From Paragordius varius (taxonomy: Eukaryota > Nematomorpha), in the NCBI GenBank assembly GCA_964247055.1, contig OZ176057.1, forward strand, positions 4,216,001-4,280,000: DNA of 64,000 nucleotides, in the 5' to 3' direction. Each line of letters opens with the position of its first letter. Within the stretch, counting starts at the first letter, position 1. The notes beneath the pieces were generated by a model. The model was not told the origin of the DNA. It searched no databases and saw only the letters and a list, made by a program, of their open reading frames with translations. The translations under genes were made by a program, and so were the position numbers. Shown here piece after piece: positions 32,778 through 47,700 of the stretch.

Positions 32778-33725
32778 CTAGACAACATTTTCTGCCACTC
32801 GATTTTTTGCCTTTTTAAATATTAGCTATCATATTAACAGTAAATATGAAATAAAAATCATAATTCACCTAAGTATTTTGTATAATTCAATTTTTCTGAA
32901 AATGCGCCCCCTTTATCAAAATTAGTTTTTCTTTGAAAATATCCAAGTCCATTTGTTATATATCATTCGAAAGATTAATAAAAACACTATAAAATGCAAA
33001 GTAATATGTTTTATATCGATAGTTATTACTGGGCACAGGAAGCGGCAATCGCATGAAGCGAGAGCGTTTTTAATTAATATATTTTTAAAACTAATGGAAT
33101 TAAATAACTCAAACTTTGTCTAGATGGCATCAAATGTCCATAAAAACTAACACAACAAAGTTTTTAATTAAAACAATAATTTATTGCTTTTATTTCATTC
33201 TAAAGAGCCATTTTTAAATTTTTTGTATTTTAAAATCTCATCAATATTAATTTATTTTCTTTAGGAAACTTATAAAAAAAGACTAAAAACAAAGTTAAAA
33301 ATATTCTTTATTTTTAAAGCTAAATTTACAATTAAAACACGCATTATAGTATCAGGTAATATAATATTGTTATAATTTTTTTAAGGCAAAACAAAAGCTT
33401 TTTTAAGATATTTTTTAATTTAACTTTAAAAATATTAAAATAATTTATATGATTATTAAATTAATTTGTCTGTGAAAAATTTTCGCTTATTCAGGGTTGA
33501 AAATTTTGACCATAAAAAACCAAACTTTTGCATCAGATTGATTTTTACCATTCGATAACGCCTTTTCGAATATTATAAAATATATGGTTCTATATCTAAA
33601 ACTTTTAATTTTAAAATTTTGGTTAATGTTAAACCGGGACCAAAAATTATCGATAAACCCTAATAAAAAAATCTTAGGTGTTAGTCCAATTTTTTTTCAG
33701 ATATACCATTTATGTACTTTAATGA
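32778..33725. repeat. Right arm of the ~4.15-kb inverted repeat
   Basis: Reverse complement of 29572-30615, with TTTTCTGCCACTCG at about 32790, AGCGAGAGCG near 33059, TTATCGATAAACCC near 33648 and TTCAGATATACC near 33698. The arm faces the satellite, which begins about 300 nt further on. Confidence 0.85.
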
Positions 33726-34025
33726 AATAATATAAATTTACAAAAATGGCATTTAAAAAAATCAATATTTGTGGCCTAGTGTTATTAATGCAAACTGAAA
33801 ATTTTTATATTCAAAAATTTATAAATAAATATTTTTTGATTGCTTTATATAATTCAAAAAAATTAAGGTATTAAAAAGCCCTCGTCTTTTGATTAATATT
33901 ATTTTTAGATTTTATCAAAATCTAAATAATCAATTAAAAATGGTGTGGTCAAGTCACACTCTAATCTGTAAAGCAGGTATTAAGCCTTTTTACTAGCTAA
34001 AAAATATAGTGTATGATTTGACTCA
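33726..34025. other. Junction between inverted repeat and satellite
   Basis: A+T-rich transition DNA with no recognisable gene. Satellite-like words appear only from about 34026. Confidence 0.5.
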
Positions 34026-35049
34026 TGGAAATATATGTTTGATTATTGGAAACACTAGCAAGTAATTGGGGAAATCTTTCAATTATTGTAAAAATTATTT
34101 GATTGTTGTAAACACAAAAGTTATTGGGCAACTTATTTTGACTGTTGACGAATATATTTGACGGTTGAAAATATTACTTTGATTGTTAGAAACATTAAAA
34201 AATCGAGTAACATGTTTTATATCTTAAATAATTATTTGATTGTTGAAAATATATGTTTGACATAAAAAAGTTATTGGGCAACATATTTTGATTGTTGAAT
34301 AATTATTTGATTGTTAAAAATATACGTTTGATTGTTGGAAAAATAAAAAAGTTATTGGGCAACATATTTTTATTGTTGGAAAAATCATTTGATTGTTGGA
34401 AATATATTTGATTGTTGGAATAATTATTTGATTGTTGGAAATATATTGATTGTTGGAAACATAAAAAAGTTGTTGGGCAACATATTTTGATTGTTGGAAA
34501 AATTTATTATTTTTGAAAATATACGTTTAATTGGAAACATAAAAATGTTATTGGGCAACATATTTTGATTGCTCAATATATATGTTTGATTGTTGGAAAA
34601 TTATTTGATATTGAAAATATATGTTTGATTGTTGGAAACATAAAAAAGTTTTTGGGCTTATTTTGATTGTTGTAAATATATGTTTGATTGTTGTAAACAT
34701 AAAAAAGTTATTGGGCAACATATTTCATTGTTGGAAAAATTTGATTGTTGTATGTTTGATTGTTGGAAACATAGAAAATTATTGGGCAACATATTTTGAT
34801 TGTTGGAAAAATTATTTGATTGTTGAAAATATATGTTTGATTGTTGGAAACATGAAAAAGTTATTACAACATATTTTGATTGTTGGAAAAATTCTTTGAT
34901 TGTTAGAAATATATGTTTCATTGTTCCAAACATAAAAAAGGGCAACATATTTTTATTGTTGAAAAAATTATTTGATTGTTGAAAATATATGTTTGATTGT
35001 TGGAAACATTAAAAAAGTAATGGGCAACATATTTTGATTGTTGGAAAAA

Positions 35050-35520
35050 TTATTTGATTGTTTAAAATGGAGGTTTGATTGTCGAAACATTATTTGATTT
35101 TAAAAATATATATTTGATTGTTGGAAACATTAAAAAAGTATTAGGCAACATATTTTGATTGTTGGAAAAATTATTTGATTGTTTAAAATGTAGGTTTGAT
35201 TGTCGAAACATTATTTGATTGTTAAAAATATATATTTGATTGTTGGAAACATTAAAAAAGTATTAGGCAACATATTTTAATTGTTGGAAAAATTATTTGA
35301 TTGTTTAAAATGTAGGTTTGATTGTCGAAACATTATTTGATTGTTAAAAATATATATTTGATTGTTGGAAACATTAAAAAAGTATTAGGCAACATATTTT
35401 AATTGTTGGAAAAATTATTTGATTGTTTAAAATGTAGGTTTGATTGTCGAAACATTATTTAATTGTTAAAAATATATATTTGATTGTTGGAAACATTAAA
35501 AAAGTATTGGGCAACATATT
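35050..35520. repeat. ~122-bp higher-order variant inside the satellite
   Basis: The phrase AGGTTTGATTGTCGAAACAT recurs at about 35071, 35193, 35314 and 35435, a 121-122-bp period equal to one monomer plus half a monomer (six 20-bp subunits). The same variant recurs at about 42950-43250 and 45900-46210. Confidence 0.85.
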
Positions 35521-38500
35521 TTGATTGTTGGAAAAATTATTTGATTGTTGAAAATATATGTTTGATTGGAATCATTAAAAAGTTATTGGGTAACATATTT
35601 TGATTGGAAAAATTATTTGATTGTTGGAAATGCATGTTTGATTGTTGGAAACATTAAAAAGTTATTGGGTAACATATTTTGATTGTTGGAAAAATTATTT
35701 GATTGTTGGAAATGCATGTTTGATTGTTGGAAACATTTAAAAGTTTTTGGGCAACATATTTTAATTGTATGAAAAATTATTTGATTACTTAAAATATATG
35801 TTTGATTGTTGGAAACATTAAAAAGGTATTGTGCAACATATTTTGAATGTTAGAAAAAATATTTGATTGTTGAAAATATATGTTTGATTGGAAACATTAA
35901 AAAAGTATTAGGCAAGATATTTTAATTGTTGGAAAAATTATTTGATTGTTGTAATGTATGTTTAATTGTTGGAAACATTAAAAAGTTATTGGGAAACATA
36001 TTTTTATTGTTGGAAAATTTATTTGATTATTGAAAATATATGTTTGATTGGAATCATTAAAAAGTTATTGGGTAACATATTTTGATTGTTGGAAAAATTA
36101 TTTGATTGTTGAAAATATATGTTTGATTGTTTGTAACATTAAAAAGTTATTGGGCAACATATTTTGATTGTTGGAAAAATTTGATTGTTGAAAATATATG
36201 TTTGATTGTTGGAAACATTGAAAAGTTATTGGCCAACATATTTAAATTGTGGATTATTTGATTGTTGAAAATATATGTTTGATTGGAAACATTTAAAAGT
36301 TTTTTGGCAACATATTTTAATTTTATGAAAAATTATTTGATTACTTAAAATATATGTTTGATTGTTGGAAACATTAAAAAGGTATTGAGCAACATATTTT
36401 GAATGTTGGAAAAATTATTTGAATGTTGAAAATATATGTTTGATTGTTGGAAACATTAAAAAAGTACTGGGCAACATATTTTGATTGTTAAAAAAATTAT
36501 TTGATTGTTGTAATGTATGTTTGATTGTTGGAAACATTAAAAAGTTATACTGAAATATATTTTTATTGTTGGAAAATTTATTTGATTGTTGAAAATATAT
36601 GTTTGATTGTTGGAATCATTAAAAAGTTATTGGGTAACATATTTTTATTGATGGAAAAATTATTTGATTGTTGGAAATGCATGTTTGATTGTTGGAAACA
36701 TTAAAAAGTTATTGGGTAACATATTTTGATTGTTGGAAAAATTATTTGATTGTTGGAAATGCATGTTTGATTGTTGGAAACATTAAAAAGTTATTGGGCA
36801 ACATATTGTGATTGTTGGAAAAATTATTTGATTGTTGTAATGTTTGTTTTATTGTGGGAAACATTAAAAAGTTATTAGGCAACATATTTTGATTGTTGAA
36901 AAAATTATTTGACTGTTCAAAATATATGTTTGATTGTTGGAAACATTAAAAAAGTATTGGGCAACATATTTTTATTGTTGGAAAAATTATTTGATTGTTC
37001 AAAATATATGTTTGATTGTTGGAATCATTTAAAAGTTATTGGGCAACATATTTTTATTGTTGGAAAATTTATTTGATTGTTGAAAATGTATGTTTGATTG
37101 TTGGAAACATTAAAAAAATATTGGTCAACATATTTTGATTGTTGGAAAAATTATTTGATTGTTCAAAATATATGTTTGATTGTTGGAAACATTAAAAAAG
37201 TATTGGGCAACATATTTTTATTGTTGGAAATATCATTTGATTGTTGAAAATATATGTTTGATTGTTGGAAGCAAAAAGTTTTTGGGCATCATATTTTGAT
37301 TGTTGGAAAAATTATTTGATTGTTGAAAATATATGTTTGATTGTTGGAAACATTTAAAAGTTATTGGGCAACATATGTTTATTGTTAGAAAAATTATTTG
37401 ATTGTTGAAAATATATGTTTGATTGTTGGCATTAAAAAGTTTTTGGGCATCATATTTTGATTGTTGGAAATATTATTTGATTGTTGGAAGCAAAAAGTTT
37501 TTGGGCATCATATTTTGATTGTTAGAGAAATTATTTGATTGTTGAAAATATATGTTTGATTGCCTGAAACATCTAAAAGTTTTGGGCAACATATTTTGAT
37601 TGTTGGAAAAAATATTTGATTGTTGAAAATATATGTTTCATTGTTGAAAACATTAAAAAGGTTTTGCGCAATATATTTTGATTGTTTGAAAAATTATTTG
37701 ATTGTTGAAATTATATGTTTGATTGTTGGAAACATTAAAAAGTTATTGGGCAACATATTTTGATTGTTGGAAAAATTATTTAATTGTTAAAAATAAATGT
37801 TTGATTGTTGGAAACATTAAAAAAAGTATTGGGCAACATATTTTTATTGTTGGAAAATTTATTTGATTGTTGAAAATGTATGTTTGATTGTTGGAAACAT
37901 TAAAAAAATATTGGTCAACATATTTTGATTGTTGGAAAAATTATTTGATTGTTGAAAATATATGTTTGATTGTTTGTAACATTAAAAAGTTATTGGGCAA
38001 CATATTTTGATTGTTGGAAAAATTTGATTGTTGAAAATATATGTTTGATTGTTGGAAACATTAAAAAGTTATTGGGCAACATATTTTGATTGTTGGAAAA
38101 ATTATTTAATTGTTAAAAATAAATGTTTGATTGTTGGAAACATTAAAAAAAGTATTGGGCAACATATTTTTATTGTTGGAAAATTTATTTGATTGTTGAA
38201 AATGTATGTTTGATTGTTGGAAACATTAAAAAAATATTGGTCAACATATTTTGATTGTTGGAAAAATTATTTGATTGTTCAAAATATATGTTTGATTGTT
38301 GGAAACATTAAAAAAGTATTGGGCAACATATTTTTGTTGGAAATATCATTTGATTGTTGAAAATATATGTTTGATTGTTGGAAACATTAAAAAGTTATTG
38401 GGCAACATATTTTGATTGTTGGAAAAATTATTTAATTGTTAAAAATAAATGTTTGATTGTTGGAAACATTAAAAAAAGTATTGGGCAACATATTTTTATT

Positions 38501-41500
38501 GTTGGAAAATTTATTTGATTGTTGAAAATGTATGTTTGATTGTTGGAAACATTAAAAAAATATTGGTCAACATATTTTGATTGTTGGAAAAATTATTTGA
38601 TTGTTGAAAATATATGTTTGATTGTTTGTAACATTAAAAAGTTATTGGGCAACATATTTTGATTGTTGGAAAAATTTGATTGTTGAAAATATATGTTTGA
38701 TTGTTGGAATCATTAAAAAGTCATTGGGTAACATATTTTGATTGTTGGAAAAATTATTTGTCTGTTGGAAATGCTTGTTTGATTGTTGGAAACATCAAAA
38801 AGTTTATGCCAACATATTTTGATTGTTGGAAAAATTATTTAATTGTTCAAAATATATGTTTGATTGTTGGAAACATTAAAAAAGTATTGGGCAACATATT
38901 TTTATTGTTGGAAAAATTATTTGATTGTTGGAAATGTATGTTTGATTGTTGGAAACCTTAAGTATTGGGCAACATATTTTGATTGTTGGAAAAATTATTT
39001 GATTGTTATAAATATATGTTTGATTGTTGGAAACATTAAAAAAGTATTTAGCAACATATTTCAATTGTTGGAAATGCATATTTGATTGTTCGAAACATTA
39101 AAAAGTTATTGAGCAACATAATTTGATTGTTGGAAAAATTATTTGATTGTTGGAAATGTATGTTTGATCGTTGGAAACATTAAAAAAGTATTAGGCAACA
39201 TATTTTGATTGTTGGAAAAATTATTTGAGTGTTGAAAATATATGTTTGATTGTTGAAAACATTAGAAAAGGTATTGGGCAGCATATTTTGATTGTTGGAA
39301 AAATATTATTGATTGTTATAAATATATGTTTGATTGTTGGAAACATTAAAAAAGTATTTAGCAACATATTTCAATTGTTGGAAATGTATATTTGATTGTT
39401 GGAAACATTAAAAAGTTATTGAGCAACATAATTTGATTGTTGGAAAAATTATTTGATTGTTGGAAATGTATGTTTGATTGTTGGAAACATTAAAAAAGTA
39501 TTAGGCAACATATTTTGATTGTTGGAAAAATTATTTGTTGTTGAAAATATATGTTTGATTGTTGGTAACATTTAAAAGTTTTGAAGCAACATATTTTGAT
39601 TGTTGTAAAAAATATTTGATTGTTGAAAATATATGTTTGATTGTTGGAAACATTAAAAAGTTTTAGGCAACATATTTTGATTGTTGTAAAATTATTTGAT
39701 TGTTGAAAATATATGTTTGATTGTTGGAAACATTGAAAAGTTATTGGCCAACATATTTAAATTGTGGATTATTTGATTGTTGAAAATATATGTTTGATTG
39801 TTGGAAACATTTAAAAGTTTTTGGGCAACATATTTTGATTGTTGAAAAATTATTTGATTGTTGAAAATATATGTTTGATTGTTGGAAACATTAAAAAGTT
39901 ATTGGCCAACATATTTAAGTTGGATTATTTGATTGTTGAAAATATATGTTTGATTGTTATAAACATTTAAAAGTTATTGGGCAACATATTTTGATTGTTG
40001 GAAAAATTATATGATTGTTGAAAATATATGTTTGATTGTTGGAAACATTAAAAAAGTATTGGCCAACATATTTTTATTGTTGGAAAAATATTTTGATTGT
40101 TGAAAATATATGTTTGATTGTTGTAAACATTTAAAAGTTATTGGGCAACATATTTTGATTGTTGAAAAATTATTTGATTGTTGAAAATATATGTTTGATT
40201 GTTGGAAACATTAAAAAGTTATTGGCCAACATATTTAAGTTGGATTATTTGATTGTTGAAAATATATGTTTGATTGTTATAAACATTTAAAAGTTATTGG
40301 GCAACATATTTTGATTGTTGGAAAAATTATATGATTGTTGAAAATATATGTTTGATTGTTGGAAACATTAACAAATTATTGGCCAACATATTTAAATTGT
40401 TGGATTATTTGATTGTTGAAAATATATGTTTGATTGTTGGAAACATTAAAAAGTTATTGGGCAACATACTTTGATTGTTGGAAAAATGTTTTGATTGTTG
40501 AAAATATATGTTTGATTGTTGTAAACATTTAAAAGTTTTGAAGCAACATATTTTGATTGTTGTAAAAAATATTTGATTGTTGAAAATATATGTTTGATTG
40601 TTGGAAACATTAAAAAGTTTTAGGCAACATATTTTTTTGTTGAAAAATTATTTGATTGTTGAAAATATATGTTTGATTGTTGGAAACATTAAAAAGTTAT
40701 TGGCCAACATATTTAAGTTGGATTATTTGATTGTTGAAAATATATGTTTGATTGTTATAAACATTTAAAAGTTATTGGGCAACATATTTTGATTGTTGGA
40801 AAAATTATATGATTGTTGAAAATATATGTTTGATTGTTGGAAACATTAACAAATTATTGGCCAACATATTTAAATTGTTGGATTATTTGATTGTTGAAAA
40901 TATATGTTTGATTGTTGGAAACATTAAAAAGTTATTGGGCAACATACTTTGATTGTTGGAAAAATGTTTTGATTGTTGAAAATATATGTTTGATTGTTGT
41001 AAACATTTAAAAGTTTTGAAGCAACATATTTTGATTGTTGTAAAAAATATTTGATTGTTGAAAATATATGTTTAATTGTTCGAAACATTAAAAAGTTTTA
41101 GGCAACATATTTTGATTGTTGAAATATTTGATTGTTGAAAATATATGTTGGATTGTTGGAAACATTAATAAGTTATTGGCCAACATATTTAAATTGTTGG
41201 ATTTTGATTGTTAAAAATATATATTTGATTGTTGGAAACATTCAAAAAGTATTGGGCAACATATTTTGATTAATGGAAAAATTATTTGATTGTTGTAATG
41301 TATGTATGATTGTTGGAAACATTAAAAAGTTATTGGGCAAAATATTTTGATAATTGGAAAATTATTTGATTGTTGAAAGTATATGTTTGATTGTTGGAAA
41401 TATAAAAAAGTTATTGGGGAACATATTTTGATTGTTTTAAAAATTATTTGATTGTTAAAAATATACGTTTGATTGATGGAAACATTTAAAAGTTATTGGG

Positions 41501-41699
41501 CAAAATATTTTGATTGTTGGAAAATTATTTGATTGTTAAAAATATATGTTTGATTTTTGGAAATATAAAAAGTTATTTAGGAACATATTTTGATTGTTGG
41601 AAAATTATTTAATTGTTGAAAATATATGTTTGGTTGTTGCAAACATAAAAAAAATATTGGGCACTATATTTTGATTGTTGGAAAAATTATTTGATTGTT

Positions 41700-44600
41700 G
41701 AAAATATATGTATGATTGTTGAAAACATTAAAAAGTTTAGGCAACATATTTTGATTGTTGGAAAAATTATTTGATTGTTGAAAATTATGTTTGATTGTTG
41801 GAAACATTAAAAAGTTTAGGTAACATATTTTGATTGTTGGAAAAATTATTTGATTGTTGAAAATATATGTTTGATTGTAGGAAACATTAAAAAGATTTGG
41901 GCAACATATTTTGATTGTTGGAAAAAATATTTGATTGTTGAAAATATATGTTTGGTGGAAACATTAAAAATTTTTGCGCAACATATTTTGATTGTTGGAA
42001 CAATGTTTTGATTGTTGAAAATATATGTTTTAATGTTTTGATTGTTGGAAAAATTATTTGATTATTGAAAATATATGTTTGATGGTTGGAAACATTAAAA
42101 AGTTTATGAGCAACATATTTTGATTGTTGGAAAAATTATTTGATTGTTGAAAATATATGTTTGATTGTTGGAAACATGAAAAAGTTATTACAACATATTT
42201 TGATTGCTGGAAAAATTATTTAATTGTTGGAAATATATGTTTGATTGTTGGAAACAAAAGGTTTTGGGCAACATATTTTAATTGTTGGAAAAATTCTTTG
42301 ATTGTTAGAAATATATGTTTCATTGTTCCAAACATAAAAAAGGGCAACATATTTTCATTGTTGGAAAAATTATTTGATTGTTGAAAATATATGTTTGATT
42401 GTTGGAAACATGAAAAAGTTATTACAACATATTTTTATTGTTGAAAAAATTATTTGATTGTTGAAAATATATGTTTGATTGTTGGAAACATTAAAAGGTA
42501 TTGGGGAACATATTTTGATTGTTGGAAAATTATCTGATTGTTGAAAATATATGTTTTATTGTTCCAAACATAAAACAGATATTGGGCAACATTTTTTGAT
42601 TGTTAGAAAAATTAGTTGATTGTTGAAAATATATGTTTTGTTGCAAACATAAAAAAATTATTGGGCAACATATTTTGATTGTTGGAAAAATTATTTGATT
42701 GTTGAAAATATATGTTTATTTGTAGGAAACATTAAAAAAGTATTGGGCAATTTTGATTATTGGAAAAATTATTTGATTGTTCAAATAATATATTTGATTG
42801 TTGGAATCATTAAAAGTTATTGGGTAACATATTTTGATTGTTGGAAAATTTATTTGATTGTTGAAAATATATGTTTGATTGTTGGAAACATTGAAAAGGT
42901 ATTGGGCAATATATTTTGATTGTTGGAAAAATTATTTGATTGTTGAAAATGTAGGTTTGATCGAAACACTATTTGATTGTTAAAAATATATATTTGATTG
43001 TTGGAAACATTAAAAAAGTATTAGGCAACATATTTTGATTGTTGGAAAAATTATTTGATTGTTGAAAATGTAGGTTTGATTGTCGAAACATTATTTGATT
43101 GTTAAAAATATATATTTGATTGTTGGAAACATTAAAAAAGTATTAGGCAACATATTTTGATTGTTGGAAAAATTATTTGATTGTTGAAAATGTAGGTTTG
43201 ATTGTCGAAACATTATTTGATTGTTAAAAATATATATTTGATTGTTGGAAACATTAATATTGGGCAACATAATTTGATTGTTGGAAAAATTATTTGATTG
43301 TTCAAAATATATGTTTGCTTGTTGGAATCATTAAAAAGTTATTGGATAACATATTTTGATTGTTGGAAAAATTATTTGATTGTTGGAAACATTAAAAAGT
43401 TATTGGGCAACATATTTTGATTGTTGGAAAAATTATTTGATTGTTCAAAATAAATGTTTGATTGTTGGAAAATTTATTTGATTGTTGAAAATATATGTCT
43501 GATAGTAGGAAACACTAAAAAGTTATTGGGAAACGTATTTTGATTTTTAGAAAAATTATTTGATTGTTAAAAATTGTTGGAAACATTAAAAAGTATTGGG
43601 CAACATATTTTGATTGTTGGCAAAATTATTTGATTGTTGAAAATATATGTTTTAATGTTTTGATTGTTGGAAAAATTATTTGATTATTGAAAATATATGT
43701 TTGATGGTTGGAAACATTAAAAAGTTTATGAGCAACATATTTTGATTGTTGGAAAAATTATTTGATTGTTGAAAATATATGTTTGATTGTTGGAAACATG
43801 AAAAAGTTATTACAACATATTTTTATTGTTGAAAAAATTATTTGATTGTTGAAAATATATGTATGATTGTTGGAAACATTAAAAGGTATTGGGGAACATA
43901 TTTTGATTGTTGGAAAATTATCTGATTGTTGAAAATATATGTTTTATTGTTCCAAACATAAAACAGATATTGGGCAACATTTTTTGATTGTTAGAAAAAT
44001 TAGTTGATTGTTGAAAATATATGTTTTGTTGCAAACATAAAAAAATTATTGGGTTACATATTTTGATTGTTGGAAAAATTATTTGATTGTTGAAAATATA
44101 TGTTTATTTGTTGGAAACATTAAAAAAGTATTGGGCAACTTTTGATTGTTGGAAAAATTATTTGATTGTTCAAATAATATATTTGATTGTTGGAATCATT
44201 AAAAAGTTATTGGGTAACATATTTTGATTGTTGGAAATTTATTTGATTGTTGGAAATGCATGTTTGATTGATGGAAACATTAAAAAAGTATTGGGCAACA
44301 TATTTTGATTGTTGGAAAAATTATTTGATTGTTCAAAATATATGTTTGCTTGTTGGAATAATTAAAAAGTTATTGGATAACATATTTTGATTGTTGGAAA
44401 AATTATTTGATTGTTGGAAATGCATGTTTGATTGTTGGAAACATTAAAAAGTTATTGGGCAACACATTTTGATTGTTGGAAAAATTATTTGATTGTTCAA
44501 AATATATGTTTGATTGTTGAAACATTAAAAAAGTATTGGGCAACATATTTTTATTGTTGGAAAATTTATTTGATTGTTAAAAATTGTTTTATTAAAAAGT

Positions 44601-47600
44601 ATTGGGCAACATATTTTGATTGTTGGAAAAATTATTTGATTGTTGAAAATGTATTTTTGATTGTTGGAAACATTTAAAAGTTTTTTGGCAACATATTTTA
44701 ATTGTATGAAAAATTATTTGATTACTTAAAATATATGTTTGATTGTTGGAAACATTAAAAAGGTATTGAGCAACATATTTTGAATGTTGGAAAAATTATT
44801 TGATTGTTGAAAATATATGTATGATTGTTGAAAACATTAAAAAGTTTAGGCAACATATTTTGATTGTTGGAAAAATTATTTGATTGTTGAAAATTATGTT
44901 TGATTGTTGGAAACATTAAAAAGTTTAGGTAACATATTTTGATTGTTGGAAAAATTATTTGATTGTTGAAAATATATGTTTGATTGTAGGAAACATTAAA
45001 AAGATTTCAGCAACATATTTTGATTGTTGGAAAAAATATTTGATTGTTGAAAATATATGTTCATTGGTGGAAACATTAAAAATTTTTGCGCAACATATTT
45101 TGATTGTTGGAACAATGTTTTGATTGTTGAAAATATATGTTTTAATGTTTTGATTGTTGGAAAAATTATTTGATTATTGAAAATATATGTTTGATGGTTG
45201 GAAACATTAAAAAGTTTATGAGCAACATATTTTGATTGTTGGAAAAATTATTTGATTGTTGAAAATATATGTTTGATTGTTGGAAACATGAAAAAGTTAT
45301 TACAACATATTTTGATTGCTGGAAAAATTATTTAATTGTTGGAAATATATGTTTGATTGTTGGAAACAAAAGGTTTTGGGCAACATATTTTAATTGTTGG
45401 AAAAATTCTTTGATTGTTAGAAATATATGTTTCATTGTTCCAAACATAAAAAAGGGCAACATATTTTCATTGTTGAAAAAATTATTTGATTGCTGAAAAT
45501 ATATGTTTGATTGTTGGAAACATTAAAAGGTATTGGGGAACATATTTTGATTGTTGGAAAATTATCTGATTGTTGAAAATATATGTTTTATTGTTCCAAA
45601 CATAAAACAGATATTGGGCAACATTTTTTGATTGTTAGAAAAATTAGTTGATTGTTGAAAATATATGTTTTGTTACAAACATAAAAAAATTATTGGGCAA
45701 CATATTTTGATTGTTGGAAAAATTATTTGATTGTTGAAAATATATGTTTATTTGTTGGAAACATTAAAAAAGTATTGGGCAATTTTGATTATTGGAAAAA
45801 TTATTTGATTGTTCAAATAATATATTTGATTGTTGGAATCATTAAAAGTTATTGGGCAATATATTTTGATTGTTGGAAAAATTATTTGATTGTTGAAAAT
45901 GTAGGTTTGATTGTCAAAACACTATTTGATTGTTAAAAATATATATTTGATTGTTGGAAACATTAAAAAAGTATTAGGCAACATATTTTGATTGTTGGAA
46001 AAATTATTTGATTGTTGAAAATGTAGGTTTGATTGTCGAAACATTATTTGATTGTTAAAAATATATATTTGATTGTTGGAAACATTAAAAAAGTATTAGG
46101 CAACATATTTTGATTGTTGGAAAAATTATTTGATTGTTGAAAATGTAGGTTTGATTGTCGAAACATTATTTGATTGTTAAAAATATATATTTGATTGTTG
46201 GAAACATTAATATTGGGCAACATATTTTGATTGTTGTAAAAATTATTTGATTGTTCAAAATATATGTTTGCTTGTTGGAATCATTAAAAAGTTATTGGGC
46301 AACATATTTTGATTGTTGGAAAAATTATTTGATTGTTCAAAATATATGTTTGATTGTTGGAAAATTTATTTGATTGTTGAAAATATATGTCTGATAGTTG
46401 GAAACACTAAAAAGTTATTGGGAAACGTATTTTGATTTTTAGAAAAATTATTTGATTGTTAAAAATTGTTGGAAACATTAAAAAGTATTGGGCAACATAT
46501 TTTGATTGTTGGCAAAATTATTTGATTGTTGAAAATATATGTTTTAATGTTTTGATTGTTGGAAAAATTATTTGATTATTGAAAATATATGTTTGATGGT
46601 TGGAAACATTAAAAAGTTTATGAGCAACATATTTTGATTGTTGGAAAAATTATTTGATTGTTGAAAATATATGTTTGATTGTTGGAAACATGAAAAAGTT
46701 ATTACAACATATTTTTATTGTTGAAAAAATTATTTGATTGTTGAAAATATATGTATGATTGTTGGAAACATTAAAAGGTATTGGGGAACATATTTTGATT
46801 GTTGGAAAATTATCTGATTGTTGAAAATATATGTTTTATTGTTCCAAACATAAAACAGATATTGGGCAACATTTTTTGATTGTTAGAAAAATTAGTTGAT
46901 TGTTGAAAATATATGTTTTGTTGCAAACATAAAAAAATTATTGGGCAACATATTTTGATTGTTGGAAAAATTATTTGATTGTTGAAAATATATGTTTATT
47001 TGTTGGAAACATTAAAAAAGTATTGGGCAACTTTTGATTGTTGGAAAAATTATTTGATTGTTCAAATAATATATTTGATTGTTGGAATCATTAAAAAGTT
47101 ATTGGGTAACATATTTTGATTGTTGGAAAATTTATTTGATTGTTGGAAATGCATGTTTGATTGTTGGAAACATTAAAAAAGTATTGGGCAACATATTTTG
47201 ATTGTTGGAAAAATTATTTGATTGTTCAAAATATATGCTTGCTTGTTGGAATAATTAAAAAGTTATTGGATAACATATTTTGATTGTTGGAAAAATTATT
47301 TGATTGTTGGAAATGCATGTTTGATTGTTGGAAACATTAAAAAGTTATTGGGAAACACATTTTGATTGTTGGAAAAATTATTTGATTGTTCAAAATATAT
47401 GTTTGATTGTTGAAACATTAAAAAAGTATTGGGCAACATATTTTTATTGTTGGAAAATTTATTTGATCGTTAAAAATTGTTTTATTAAAAAGTATTGGGC
47501 AACATATTTTGATTGTTGGAAAAATTATTTGATTGTTGAAAATGTATTTTTGATTGTTGGAAACATTTAAAAGTTTTTTGGCAACATATTTTAATTGTAT

Positions 47601-47700
47601 GAAAAATTATTTGATTACTTAAAATATATGTTTGATTGTTGGAAACATTAAAAAGGTATTGAGCAACATATTTTGAATGTTGGAAAAATTATTTGATTGT
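41700..47700. repeat. Two copies of a ~3.1-kb higher-order repeat in the satellite
   Basis: Unit 1 is about 41700-44811 and unit 2 about 44812-47700. The offset is 3112 nt at the left, 3032 in the middle and 2893 near the right, each step being a loss of satellite units in unit 2. A marker phrase (TGTTTTAATGTTTTGATTG) occurs twice per unit, at about 42019, 43649, 45139 and 46541, so the unit itself is an older dimer. Confidence 0.85.

Noticed and set aside
29572-33725. A complete DNA transposon with ~1-kb terminal repeats
   Set aside because: No transposase frame is present, the interior instead holds the last exons of the micro-exon gene, and no target-site duplication was found. Recorded as an inverted repeat only.
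1-34000. LTR elements, LINEs, tRNA or rRNA genes
   Set aside because: No reverse-transcriptase-like frame, long direct terminal repeat, poly(A)-tailed insertion or tRNA promoter boxes with a cloverleaf were recognised by eye. Very old fragments could still be missed.
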